The notes under the pieces were generated by a model, which searched no databases, was not told the DNA's origin, and saw nothing but the letters and a program-made list of their open reading frames with translations. The position numbers were made by a program, and so were the translations under genes. Of a stretch of 64,000 bases of DNA, positions 34,999 through 43,553 are shown piece by piece. Origin of the DNA: Variovorax paradoxus (lineage in GTDB: Bacteria > Pseudomonadota > Gammaproteobacteria > Burkholderiales > Burkholderiaceae_C); the NCBI RefSeq assembly GCF_030815855.1, contig NZ_JAUSXG010000001.1:5881001-5945000 (forward strand), read 5' to 3'. Position 1 is the stretch's first letter; every line of letters starts with the position of its first letter.

Positions 34999-35679
34999 TC
35001 AGTCTTTGGCGCGAAGGCCGATCACCCGGCTCGCGAGCTTCGTGAGCTCGGCCACCACCTCGTCGGCCGAGAGGCGGCCATCGGGCCGGTACCAGCTGTA
35101 GAGAAAACCCGGCAGGCTGCACGCGGCCAGCGCGGTGATCTTGGTCTCGGTGAAATCCAGGTCGCCATCACGGCGCGCTTCTTCGAGCAACGGGCAGAGC
35201 AGGCCGTAGAAGTGATGCGCAAGTTTTTTCTGCGCGGCGACGTATTCAGGGCGGTACACCTGCGGCTCGCGGTACGCAAAGAAGGCGCAGGGGTGGTGCG
35301 CGATGGTGGCGCGTATCAGCCGCTCGATGCCTTCGAGCACCTTCTCGCTCGCGCGCCGCGGATCGTCCGCCGCGAAATCGAGCGCGGTGAAGCAGTCGAC
35401 CGTGGGGCGCCAGGAGAGCGTTTCGAAGATCTCCTGCTTGTCGCGAAAGTAGTAGTAAACGAAGGGTTTGGTCACGCCCAGTGCACGAACGATCTGCGCC
35501 ATGGTCGTGTTGGCGTAGCCCTGCGCCGCAAAGAGCTGAGCGGCCGCCTGCAGGATGCGCTCGCGCTGCAGGTCGGTGCCCTGCGTGGCCGCGCGCTGGC
35601 GGCCCGTGCCCTGGGACCGGTTCGCCTGCGCCGTGCTCTTGCGAGAGGGTTTTTGCCGTGTCGCCGAAGTTATACCCAT
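34999..35679 (-). CDS. TetR/AcrR-family transcriptional regulator
   Basis: A 226-residue TetR-type repressor. The DNA-binding part is RERILQAAAQLFAAQGYANT, then AQIVRALGVTKPFVYYYFRD, preceded by a 32-residue basic lead. ATG 35679 is chosen because it starts MGITSATRQKPSRKST; the further upstream frame runs into the divergent gene. The start codon itself lies in a 12-bp palindrome that could be its operator. The ligand is probably an acyl-CoA or the substrate acid of the adjacent ligase; that is inferred from context. Confidence 0.92.
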   Translation of the reverse strand: MGITSATRQKPSRKSTAQANRSQGTGRQRAATQGTDLQRERILQAAAQLFAAQGYANTTMAQIVRALGVTKPFVYYYFRDKQEIFETLSWRPTVDCFTALDFAADDPRRASEKVLEGIERLIRATIAHHPCAFFAYREPQVYRPEYVAAQKKLAHHFYGLLCPLLEEARRDGDLDFTETKITALAACSLPGFLYSWYRPDGRLSADEVVAELTKLASRVIGLRAKD

Positions 35680-35684
35680 GGGTA
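35673..35684. promoter_or_regulatory. Candidate TetR operator TACCCATGGGTA
   Basis: A perfect 12-bp palindrome whose centre is the ATG of the TetR gene (35677-35679 on the minus strand), in the 86-bp gap before the divergent acyl-CoA ligase start. A repressor bound here would block its own translation start region and could affect the divergent promoter. Confidence 0.5.
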
Positions 35685-35765
35685 GGATTGTTGGTGCACC
35701 ATGCGCTCGTTGGCAAGCGACTGCCCCGCGCGGGCGGCTATCGATAACCCTGAGGAACTGACACC

Positions 35766-37379
35766 ATGGAGACATTGCCCGACCGCCCCCAGAAGCCTCT
35801 GCACGAGTATCTGCGCGCACATGCGCGAGAGCGCGCCAACGCCGCCGCCTGCATCTGGTACGGCCATGCCATGACCTGGGCGCAGCTCGATAGTGCGAGC
35901 GACGCCTTCGCGGCCCGGCTGCAGGCCATCGGGGTGAAAAAGGGCGAGCCCGTGGTGCTGTTCCTCAACAACTGCCCGCAATACCTGGTCGCGCATTTCG
36001 GCATCCAGAAGATCGGTGCCATCGTCTGCCCGTGCAGTCCGCTCAACAAGGAGCACGAGCTGGCCTACCAGGTGAACGACCTCGGGGCACGCGCGATCGT
36101 CGCAGCCGCGCCGCTGCTGCCGGTGGTTCGCAAGGTGCAGCCGGAGAGCGCACTCTCGCATGTGTTCGTGGTGCACTACGCCGACCTGCTGCCTGAGCAG
36201 CCCACGCTCGATCTGCCAGCCGAACTGCTGGCCGAGCGCGATGCTGCGCGCGGCATGCCCGCGGACTGCGAAGATTTTCTCGCCGTGATGCAAAGCGGCG
36301 CCGTGCCGCAGCCCGTGGCCATCGGTCTCGACGACGTGGCGCTCATGACCTATACCTCGGGCACCACGGGGCTCCCGAAGGGCGCCATGCTGAGTTATGG
36401 CAACGCGCTCTTCAAGACGCGTGCGGCGTCCGACTGCAACAGCGTGGAAAGCAGCGACGTGCTGCTGTCGATTCCACCGCTCTATCACATCGCAGGCATG
36501 CTGATGGGCGTGAATGTGCCCGTGCTCAGCGGCGCGGCGTCGGTGCTGCTGCACCGTTTCGATCCGCGCGCCGTGCTGCAGGCCATTGCACAGTACAAGG
36601 TGAACTGGTGGTACAGCATCGCGCCGATGAACGTGGCGTGCATGCAGGTGCCCGACATCGCGAGCTTCGATCTGTCGAGCCTGCGGCGCAATCCGGTCAC
36701 GAGCTTCGGCATCACCTTCACCGAATCGCTGGCCGCGCAGTGGCGCTCGCATGCGCCCAACTGCACCTCGTTCGAAGCCGCGTACGGGCTCAGCGAAACC
36801 CACACGTGCGACACCTACACGCCGCACCATTCGCCGCGCTGGGGAACGCAGGGCATCGCGGTGCCGGGCGTGAGCATCCGCATCGTCGACACCGAGACGC
36901 AGGCCGACGTGCCGACCGGCGAGGTGGGCGAGATCGTGCTGACCAGCCCCGGCTGCTTCAAAGGCTACTGGAACAAGCCCGAGGCCACGGCCGCCACGCT
37001 GCGCGATGGATGGGTGCACACCGGCGACATTGGAAAACTCGACGCGGACGGCTATCTCACCTTCATCGGCCGCATCAAGGAGATGATCAAGGTTTCGGGC
37101 TACAGCGTGTTTCCGGAACAGGTCGAGACCATCCTCATCAAGCACCCCGCCGTGGCGCAGGCGGCCGTCATCGCGCAGCCCGATCCCGAGAAGGGCGAAG
37201 TCGTCAAGGCCTTCATCGTGCGCAAGCCCGGCGCCACGCTCGACGCCGAGACGCTCATCGCCTGGTCGCGCGACAACATGGCGAGCTACAAGGCGCCGCG
37301 CGCCGTGAGCTTCATCGACGCGTTGCCGACCACGGGCGCCGGCAAGGTGCTGCGCCGGCTGCTGAAAGACAAGACCTGA
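35766..37379 (+). CDS. AMP-dependent acyl-CoA synthetase (class I adenylate-forming)
   Basis: A 537-residue acyl-CoA ligase forming an acyl-adenylate and then the CoA thioester. The phosphate-binding loop is MTYTSGTTGLPKGAM (about 194-208), the adenine site YGLSETHTCD, the hinge TGDIGKLDADGYLTFIGRIK, and the C-terminal catalytic lysine is in TTGAGKVLRRLLKD. Family-level prediction is medium/long-chain or aromatic acid activation. It is 10 bp ahead of the fused carboxylase gene, so the pathway likely activates an acid and then carboxylates its CoA ester. Confidence 0.94.
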   Translation: METLPDRPQKPLHEYLRAHARERANAAACIWYGHAMTWAQLDSASDAFAARLQAIGVKKGEPVVLFLNNCPQYLVAHFGIQKIGAIVCPCSPLNKEHELAYQVNDLGARAIVAAAPLLPVVRKVQPESALSHVFVVHYADLLPEQPTLDLPAELLAERDAARGMPADCEDFLAVMQSGAVPQPVAIGLDDVALMTYTSGTTGLPKGAMLSYGNALFKTRAASDCNSVESSDVLLSIPPLYHIAGMLMGVNVPVLSGAASVLLHRFDPRAVLQAIAQYKVNWWYSIAPMNVACMQVPDIASFDLSSLRRNPVTSFGITFTESLAAQWRSHAPNCTSFEAAYGLSETHTCDTYTPHHSPRWGTQGIAVPGVSIRIVDTETQADVPTGEVGEIVLTSPGCFKGYWNKPEATAATLRDGWVHTGDIGKLDADGYLTFIGRIKEMIKVSGYSVFPEQVETILIKHPAVAQAAVIAQPDPEKGEVVKAFIVRKPGATLDAETLIAWSRDNMASYKAPRAVSFIDALPTTGAGKVLRRLLKDKT

Positions 37380-37389
37380 AAGGCATCTC

Positions 37390-40300
37390 TTGTTCTCCAA
37401 GATCCTGATTGCCAACCGCGGCGAGATCGCCGTGCGGCTGGTGCGCGCGCTGCGCGACCTGGGCATTGCGAGCGTGGCGGTGCACGCGCGCGATGATGCG
37501 TCCGCGCTGCATGTGCAGCTGGCCGATGCCGCGGTCGCGCTCGATGCCACCGGTCCGTCGGCGTATCTCGACATCGCAGCCTTGGTCGGCATCGCGCGCG
37601 CGCAGGGCTGCGATGCCGTGCATCCCGGCTACGGTTTCCTGAGCGAGCGTGCCGATTTTGCGGAGGCTTGCGCAAGAGCCGGCCTGATCTTCATCGGCCC
37701 GACGGCCGATCAGCTGGCGCTGTTCGGCGACAAGGCGCGTGCCCGCGCGCTCGCCGCGCAATGCGGCGTGCCCGTGATGCTCGGCAGCGCCGGCGCGGTG
37801 ACGCTCGCACAGGCGCAGGCCTTCTTTGCCGAGCAGCACGCGCAGGGTGCCGCGGGCGTGATGATCAAGGCCATCGGCGGTGGCGGCGGGCGCGGCATGC
37901 GCGCCGTGCTCCATGCCGAAGAGTTGCCCGAAGCGCATGCGCGCTGCATGTCCGAAGCCAAGGCCGCTTTCGGTGTCGAAGGCGTGTACGTCGAGCGCCT
38001 GATGCGCAACGCCCGGCACATCGAAGTGCAGGTGCTGGGCGATGGGCAGGCCGTGGCGAGTCTCGGGGAGCGCGAGTGCACCTTGCAGCGGCGCTTCCAG
38101 AAGCTGGTGGAGATCGCGCCCAGCCCGTCGTTGTCCGATTCGCTGCGTGCCCAGGTCACGCATGCGGCGCTGCGCATGGCCAAGACCGTGGGTTATCGCA
38201 GCCTCGGCACCTTTGAATTTCTCGTCGATGCCGAATCGGCCACGCTGCCCTTCGTTTTCATCGAAGCCAACCCCAGGCTGCAGGTGGAGCACACGGTGAC
38301 CGAAGCGGTGACCGGGCTCGATCTCGTGCAACTGCAGATTGCTGTGGCCGCCGGCCAGCCCCTGAATGCGCTGGGCGTGGACGCGGACCGCACGGCGCCG
38401 CAGCGCGGCTTCGCGGTGCAATGGCGCATCAATGCGGAGGCGCTCGATGCTCACGGCGGTGCGCGCCCATCCAGCGGCACGCTCGCGCGCTTCGATCTGC
38501 CGGCCGGACCGGGCGTGCGCATCGATACGCATGGCTATGCAGGCCTTGCGCCTTCGCCGCACTACGACACGCTGCTTGCCAAGCTGATCGTGCATTCGCC
38601 GTCGCCGCATTTCGCCGATGCGTTGCGCCGCTCGCTGCGCGTGCTGGACGAATGCCACATCGATGGCATTGCGACCAATCTCTCGCTGCTGCGCGCCATT
38701 GCAGCGCGGCCCGAGTTTGCGAGCCAGGCGGTGCACACGCGCTTCGTGGAAGCGCACCTCGGCGATCTGCTCGCCTCGGCGGTCGCATTCGAGAAGAAGA
38801 GCCCGAGAAAAAATGCATCCGCTCCCGAGGCTGGGAACGCGGCGCCGGCAAGTTCTTCGGATGACGAGAATGGCCTCACGGTCAAGGCGCCCATGTCGGC
38901 AAAGCTGGTGCAGTTCGAGGTCGCGCTTGGCGATGTGCTGCCCGCAGGTGCGCAGCTCGGCGTGCTCGAAGCCATGAAGATGGAGCACCTGCTGCATGCG
39001 CCGGCCGCAGGCCGGGTGGTCGCGTTGCTGGCCGAGCCCGGCGACTACCTGGTCGAGGGCCAGTCGCTGGTGCGGCTGGAGCCCGTCGATGCCCGCGCGG
39101 TGGAAGCCGAGGCACATGCCGGGCACGATCTCGACGCCATTCGCTCCGATCTGCAGAAGGTGATCGACCGCCATGCGTACACGCTCGACGCCAACCGCGG
39201 CGCGGCCGTGGCGAAGCGGCATGCGCAGGGCGGGCGCACCGCGCGCGAGAACATTGCGGATCTTTGCGAGACCGCATCGGACCCGGCCAACTTCATCGAA
39301 TACGGCGCGCTCGCCATTGCCGCGCAAACCCGCCGCCGCACGCTCGAGGACCTGATTGCCAACACGCCGGCCGACGGCATGGTCACGGGCTTGGGCAGCA
39401 TCAACGCAAAACAGTTCGGCCCCGAGGCGTCCCGGTGCGCCGTGCTGGCCTACGACTACACGGTGCTGGCCGGTACGCAGGGCATGCGCAACCACCACAA
39501 GACCGACCGTCTGCTGGCGGTGGCACACCAGCTGAAGCTGCCGGTGGTGCTGTTCGCCGAGGGCGGCGGCGGGCGGCCGGGCGATACCGACATGCCGATC
39601 GTGGCGGGCCTCAACAACCACACCTTCAGCCAGTTCGCGGCGCTCTCGGGCAAGGTGCCGGTGGTGGGCATCGTGCATGGCCGCTGCTTTGCCGGCAATG
39701 CCGCGCTGCTGGGTTGCGCCGACGTGATCATTGCCACCAGGGGAAGCAACATCGGCATGAGCGGCCCCGCGATGATCGAGGGCGGCGGGCTCGGCACCTT
39801 CGCGCCGGAGCAGATCGGGCCGAGCAGCGTGCAGTCGCGCAACGGCGTGATCGACATCCTCGTTGAAGACGAGGCCGCGGCGGTGGCCGCAGCGAAGCAA
39901 TACCTCTCGTACTTTCAGGGGCCCGTCGCCGACTGGCATTGCGCCGATCCGCGCATGCTGCGCCACGTGGTGCCCGAGAACCGGCTGCGTGTGTACGACG
40001 TGCGCGCCGCAATGCGCGGCGTGGCCGACACGGGCTCGCTGCTCGAACTGCGCGCCGGCTTCGGCGTGGGCATCGTCACCGCGCTGGCGCGCATCGAAGG
40101 CAAGCCCGTCGGGCTGATGGCCAACAACCCGCACCACCTGGGCGGTGCCATCGATGTGGAGGCGGCCGACAAATCGGCGCGCTTCATGCAGCTGTGCAAC
40201 GCGCACGGGCTGCCGATCGTCTCGCTGTGCGACACGCCCGGCTTCATGGTCGGTCCCGAGATCGAGGCACAGGCCCAGGTGCGGCACGTGTGCCGCATGT

Positions 40301-40701
40301 TCATGGTGGCCTCGCACCTGCGCGTGCCTTTCTTTGCCGTGGTGCTGCGCAAGGGCTATGGCCTGGGTGCGCAGGCCATGACGGCCGGTGGCTTCGATGC
40401 GCCGGTGTTCACGGTGGCGTGGCCCACGGGCGAGTTCGGCGCCATGGGGCTCGAAGGCGCGGTGCGGCTGGGCTACCGCAAGGAGCTTGCGTCGGCGGCT
40501 GAAGGTGGCGAGCGCGATGCACTGTTCAAGAAGCTCGTGGCGCAGCAGTACGCCAACGGCGAAGCGATTCACATGGCGCAAACGCTGGAGATCGATGCGG
40601 TGATCGATCCCGCCGAAACGCGCACCTGGCTGGTGCGCGGGCTCGCATCCGCGGGCGGACGGGCGGTGCGACCCGCCTCGCCCTACGTAGACACTTGGTA
40701 A
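37390..40701 (+). CDS. Fused biotin-dependent acyl-CoA carboxylase (BC-BCCP-carboxyltransferase)
   Basis: A 1103-residue single-chain carboxylase. Residues 1-450 are biotin carboxylase (FSKILIANRGEIAVRLVRAL, then GGGGGRGMR and EANPRLQVEHTVTEAVTG). Residues 490-570 are the biotin carrier domain, with the biotinylated lysine in EAMKMEH. From about 580 a carboxyltransferase of the propionyl/acetyl-CoA type follows (ENIADLCETASDPANFIEYG, then DTPGFMVGPEIE). The start is TTG 37390. BC and CT are usually separate subunits in proteobacteria, and the acyl-CoA substrate cannot be read from sequence. It is co-transcribed with the acyl-CoA ligase. Confidence 0.93.
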   Translation: MFSKILIANRGEIAVRLVRALRDLGIASVAVHARDDASALHVQLADAAVALDATGPSAYLDIAALVGIARAQGCDAVHPGYGFLSERADFAEACARAGLIFIGPTADQLALFGDKARARALAAQCGVPVMLGSAGAVTLAQAQAFFAEQHAQGAAGVMIKAIGGGGGRGMRAVLHAEELPEAHARCMSEAKAAFGVEGVYVERLMRNARHIEVQVLGDGQAVASLGERECTLQRRFQKLVEIAPSPSLSDSLRAQVTHAALRMAKTVGYRSLGTFEFLVDAESATLPFVFIEANPRLQVEHTVTEAVTGLDLVQLQIAVAAGQPLNALGVDADRTAPQRGFAVQWRINAEALDAHGGARPSSGTLARFDLPAGPGVRIDTHGYAGLAPSPHYDTLLAKLIVHSPSPHFADALRRSLRVLDECHIDGIATNLSLLRAIAARPEFASQAVHTRFVEAHLGDLLASAVAFEKKSPRKNASAPEAGNAAPASSSDDENGLTVKAPMSAKLVQFEVALGDVLPAGAQLGVLEAMKMEHLLHAPAAGRVVALLAEPGDYLVEGQSLVRLEPVDARAVEAEAHAGHDLDAIRSDLQKVIDRHAYTLDANRGAAVAKRHAQGGRTARENIADLCETASDPANFIEYGALAIAAQTRRRTLEDLIANTPADGMVTGLGSINAKQFGPEASRCAVLAYDYTVLAGTQGMRNHHKTDRLLAVAHQLKLPVVLFAEGGGGRPGDTDMPIVAGLNNHTFSQFAALSGKVPVVGIVHGRCFAGNAALLGCADVIIATRGSNIGMSGPAMIEGGGLGTFAPEQIGPSSVQSRNGVIDILVEDEAAAVAAAKQYLSYFQGPVADWHCADPRMLRHVVPENRLRVYDVRAAMRGVADTGSLLELRAGFGVGIVTALARIEGKPVGLMANNPHHLGGAIDVEAADKSARFMQLCNAHGLPIVSLCDTPGFMVGPEIEAQAQVRHVCRMFMVASHLRVPFFAVVLRKGYGLGAQAMTAGGFDAPVFTVAWPTGEFGAMGLEGAVRLGYRKELASAAEGGERDALFKKLVAQQYANGEAIHMAQTLEIDAVIDPAETRTWLVRGLASAGGRAVRPASPYVDTW

Positions 40702-40766
40702 CGATGCACTAGGCCTCGTCACACGAGGGGGCAAGGAGGATTCGTAAACTGAGTCGCTTTGCGCGC

Positions 40767-42095
40767 ATGAAACTGGGTTCCCGTTGGCTTTCGGTTCTTT
40801 GTCAGGGTGTTTTGCGGCATGGCGTGGCCGCGGTCGGGCTGTTGCTGCTGGCCGCCGCAGTGGCCGTACAGGCCGTTCAGCCGGATGAGCGGCCGAAGCA
40901 GCTGGTAGAGGCGCACTGGGTGACCAGTTGGGCGGTTGCGCCAGTGGATTTTCGCGAGTTGAGTGCGAATCCTCTCGCCAAGGCCGCGGCGCCGAAGCCC
41001 GGCGGCGACGTATTCCGCGGGCAGACGCTGCGCCAGCAATTCGAAACCGCGCTGGGAGGCGAGCGCATTCGCATCCGCTTCTCCAACAGATTCGGCAAGG
41101 CTCCGCTGCGCATCGCAGCCGCGAGCGTGGGCCTCAGCACCGGCGCAGGCGCGGTGTCGCCGGCGACGATGCGCATGCTGCGCTTCGGCGGCCGCGACAG
41201 CGTGGTCGTTGCGCCCGGGGCAGATGCCTGGAGCGATGGTGCCGACGTGAAAGTCGAAGCCGGGCAGGCTGTCGCCGTGAGCGCTTTTTTCGATCGCACC
41301 GTGCCTTACGCGACCGTTCACACGCAGATGTCCGACACGAGCTGGGTGGCCGACGGCAATGCCGTGGGCACGCCCAAATTGCAGGGAGGTGCACCGCTGC
41401 CGCTCAATCACATCGTGACCGGGCTCGACGTGATGACCACGCAGCCGGTTCGCGTGGTGGTCGCGTTCGGAGACTCCATCACCGCCGGCGGCGGCGAGGC
41501 GGGGGAGGGGGCATATCCCGATCTGCTTGCCACGCGTTTGCGCAACAGCCCTTCGGCGGCGCAACCGCTGTCCGTGATCAATACGGGCATTGGCGGCAAC
41601 CGCCTGCTGACCGACGGCGTCGGCCCGAGCGGTCTGTCCCGTTTTGCGCGCGATGCACTTGGGCAGACGGGCGTGACGCACGTCGTCGTGCTGCTCGGCA
41701 CCAACGACATCGGCCGCAGCGTACTGATGGGCCTGGCGCGGCTGCCGACGCCGGAGCACGAAGTTCCGACGGCGGAACGCATCACCGAAGGCTTGCAGCA
41801 GCTGATCAAGCAAGCGCACGCCAAAGGCGTGAAGGTGCTGATCGGTACCGTGCCGCCGTTCAGGAACACGCCGTACTGGAGCGACGCTTCCGAGGCCATG
41901 CGCAGCGAGGTCAACCGCTGGATTCGCAGCCGGCAGGACGTCGACGCCGTGATCGATTTCGACGCGGTGCTTCGCAACCCGGCCGATCCCCTGGCGCTGA
42001 ACCCGCTGTATGACAACGGCGACCACCTGCACCCGAACAAAGCGGGTCATGCCGCCATGGCCGCGGCCGTGGATCTTCGTGAATTGCAAGAGTAA
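40767..42095 (+). CDS. Secreted SGNH/GDSL hydrolase
   Basis: A 442-residue esterase-type SGNH hydrolase. An N-terminal hydrophobic segment (VAAVGLLLLAAAVAVQAVQ) suggests export. Block I with the nucleophile is VVAFGDSITAGGG (about 234-240), Block III is VLLGTNDIGRS, and the catalytic Asp/His pair is in NGDHLHPNKAGH near the end. An N-terminal galactose-binding-like domain (about 50-220) precedes the catalytic domain, as in SGNH proteins acting on acetylated polysaccharides. The actual ester is unknown. A short CCTCG/CGAGG hairpin at 40714-40728 separates it from the carboxylase gene. Confidence 0.92.
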   Translation: MKLGSRWLSVLCQGVLRHGVAAVGLLLLAAAVAVQAVQPDERPKQLVEAHWVTSWAVAPVDFRELSANPLAKAAAPKPGGDVFRGQTLRQQFETALGGERIRIRFSNRFGKAPLRIAAASVGLSTGAGAVSPATMRMLRFGGRDSVVVAPGADAWSDGADVKVEAGQAVAVSAFFDRTVPYATVHTQMSDTSWVADGNAVGTPKLQGGAPLPLNHIVTGLDVMTTQPVRVVVAFGDSITAGGGEAGEGAYPDLLATRLRNSPSAAQPLSVINTGIGGNRLLTDGVGPSGLSRFARDALGQTGVTHVVVLLGTNDIGRSVLMGLARLPTPEHEVPTAERITEGLQQLIKQAHAKGVKVLIGTVPPFRNTPYWSDASEAMRSEVNRWIRSRQDVDAVIDFDAVLRNPADPLALNPLYDNGDHLHPNKAGHAAMAAAVDLRELQE

Positions 42096-42215
42096 GCGCT
42101 AACAAAAGCACTACTTCTTGCGATACACGTTTACACAAACTCCGGTGTAGGGCTTACAGCGGGTTCACATGGCCCCGGCAGCATGAAGGCTCCAACAACT
42201 CATGAGGGCCAACCC

Positions 42216-42593
42216 ATGAAAAAACTAGCAATCACCTTCGCCATCGGCGCCGCTTCGCTGCTCTCGGTGGGAGGCGCCCTCACGGTGCCGACCACCGCCC
42301 ATGCGCAGCGCTCGGTGACCGTCGAAATCCCGCCGCCGCCCCCGCGCTCCGAACGCGTGCCGCCGCCGCGCCGAGGCTATGTGTGGGCTCCGGGGCATTA
42401 CGAATGGCGTAGTGGACGCCATGTGTGGGTCCGGGGCATGTATGTGCGCGCCCGTCCGGGCTACGCCTATCGTGCGCCGGAATGGCGCGAACGTGACGGC
42501 CGCTGGGAATACCGCCGTGGCGAGTGGGACCGCGATGGCGACGGCGTGCCGAACCGCCGTGATCGCCGTCCGGACAATCCCAACCGCAACTGA
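42216..42593 (+). CDS. Exported YXWGXW-type repeat protein
   Basis: A 125-residue secreted protein. A signal peptide ends near AHAQR (about residue 31), a proline run PPPPPR follows, and then aromatic repeats of the YxWxPGHYxW kind (GYVWAPGHYEWRSGRHVWVR), ending in a charged DRDGDGVPNRRDRRP tail that resembles a calcium-binding thrombospondin-3-like motif. Such small periplasmic or surface proteins are common in Burkholderiales and uncharacterised. I chose ATG 42216 (GAGGG upstream); ATG 42183 lacks a signal-peptide-compatible start. Confidence 0.78.
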   Translation: MKKLAITFAIGAASLLSVGGALTVPTTAHAQRSVTVEIPPPPPRSERVPPPRRGYVWAPGHYEWRSGRHVWVRGMYVRARPGYAYRAPEWRERDGRWEYRRGEWDRDGDGVPNRRDRRPDNPNRN

Positions 42594-42628
42594 CCTGAGG
42601 TCTTTCTGAAGGTGAAGGGGCTTCCGCG

Positions 42629-43486
42629 CTATCGGAACACGACCGTGCGGTGCCCGTTCAGCAGCACGCGGTGCTCGCTGTGCCACTTCACCGCGCGCGC
42701 CAGCACCTGGCTTTCGGTGTCGCGGCCGCGGGCCGTGAGGTCTTCGACCGTGTCGGTGTGGTCGGCGCGCGCCACGTCCTGCTCGATGATCGGGCCTTCG
42801 TCGAGATCGGCCGTCACGTAGTGGGCGGTGGCGCCGATCAGCTTCACGCCGCGGTCGTGCGCCTGGTAGTAGGGCTTGGCGCCCTTGAAGCTCGGCAGGA
42901 ACGAGTGATGGATGTTGATGGCCCGGCCCGCCAGGCTCTTGCACAGGTCGTTGCTCAGGATCTGCATGTAGCGCGCAAGCACCACGAGCTCCGCGCCCTC
43001 GGCCTCGATGATTTCCAACTGCTTTGCTTCGCCCTGCGCCTTGGTGGCGGCCGTCACGGGAATGTGATGGAAGGGCACGTTGTAGCTGGCGGCCAGCTGG
43101 TAGAACTCGCGGTGGTTCGAGATGATGGCGCGCACGTCGATCGCGAGCAGCCCGCTCTTCCAGCGGAACAGCAGGTCGTTGAGGCAGTGGCCTTCCTTGC
43201 TGACGAGGATCACGGTCTTCATCGGTTCGGCCGCGGCGTGCAGTTGCAGGCTCATGCCGAAGCCGGCGCCGAAGGTGGCGAGTTGTTCGCGCAGCGCCGC
43301 CTCGGTGTGGTCGCTGCAGGCGAAGCGCACGCGCATGAAGAATAGGCCCGTGTCGTGGTCGTTGTACTGGGCGGCTTCCTCGATGTTGCCGCCGCGTTCG
43401 AGCAGGAAGCCCGAAACGGCGTGCACGATGCCCGTCCGGTCGGGGCAGGAGAGGGTCAGGATGTAAGCGGGCGTAGTGGTCGTCAT
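42629..43486 (-). CDS. purU: Formyltetrahydrofolate deformylase PurU
   Basis: A 285-residue hydrolase releasing formate from 10-formyltetrahydrofolate, balancing one-carbon pools. The N-terminal ACT domain begins YILTLSCPDRTGIVHAVSGF, and the formyltransferase-like catalytic domain contains MKTVILVSKEGHCLNDLL, INIHHSFLPSFKGA with the catalytic histidine, and the aspartate in VTADLDEGPIIEQD. ATG 43486 is preferred over 43495. It is divergent from the aminotransferase gene, with 67 bp between starts. Confidence 0.96.
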   Translation of the reverse strand: MTTTTPAYILTLSCPDRTGIVHAVSGFLLERGGNIEEAAQYNDHDTGLFFMRVRFACSDHTEAALREQLATFGAGFGMSLQLHAAAEPMKTVILVSKEGHCLNDLLFRWKSGLLAIDVRAIISNHREFYQLAASYNVPFHHIPVTAATKAQGEAKQLEIIEAEGAELVVLARYMQILSNDLCKSLAGRAINIHHSFLPSFKGAKPYYQAHDRGVKLIGATAHYVTADLDEGPIIEQDVARADHTDTVEDLTARGRDTESQVLARAVKWHSEHRVLLNGHRTVVFR

Positions 43487-43553
43487 GAGGGGCACGATTG
43501 TCGCAGGGGTGCCAGAATGCCGTTTTTTGGTGCGCGTTAAGCAGGAGCAATCG

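Noticed and set aside
40714..40728. CCTCG/CGAGG hairpin as a terminator
   Set aside because: Only five base pairs and no T-tract; too weak to call.
37312..40734. Open frame of 1140 codons on the minus strand
   Set aside because: Antisense shadow of the high-GC carboxylase gene; its product is a histidine/arginine-rich string without domains.
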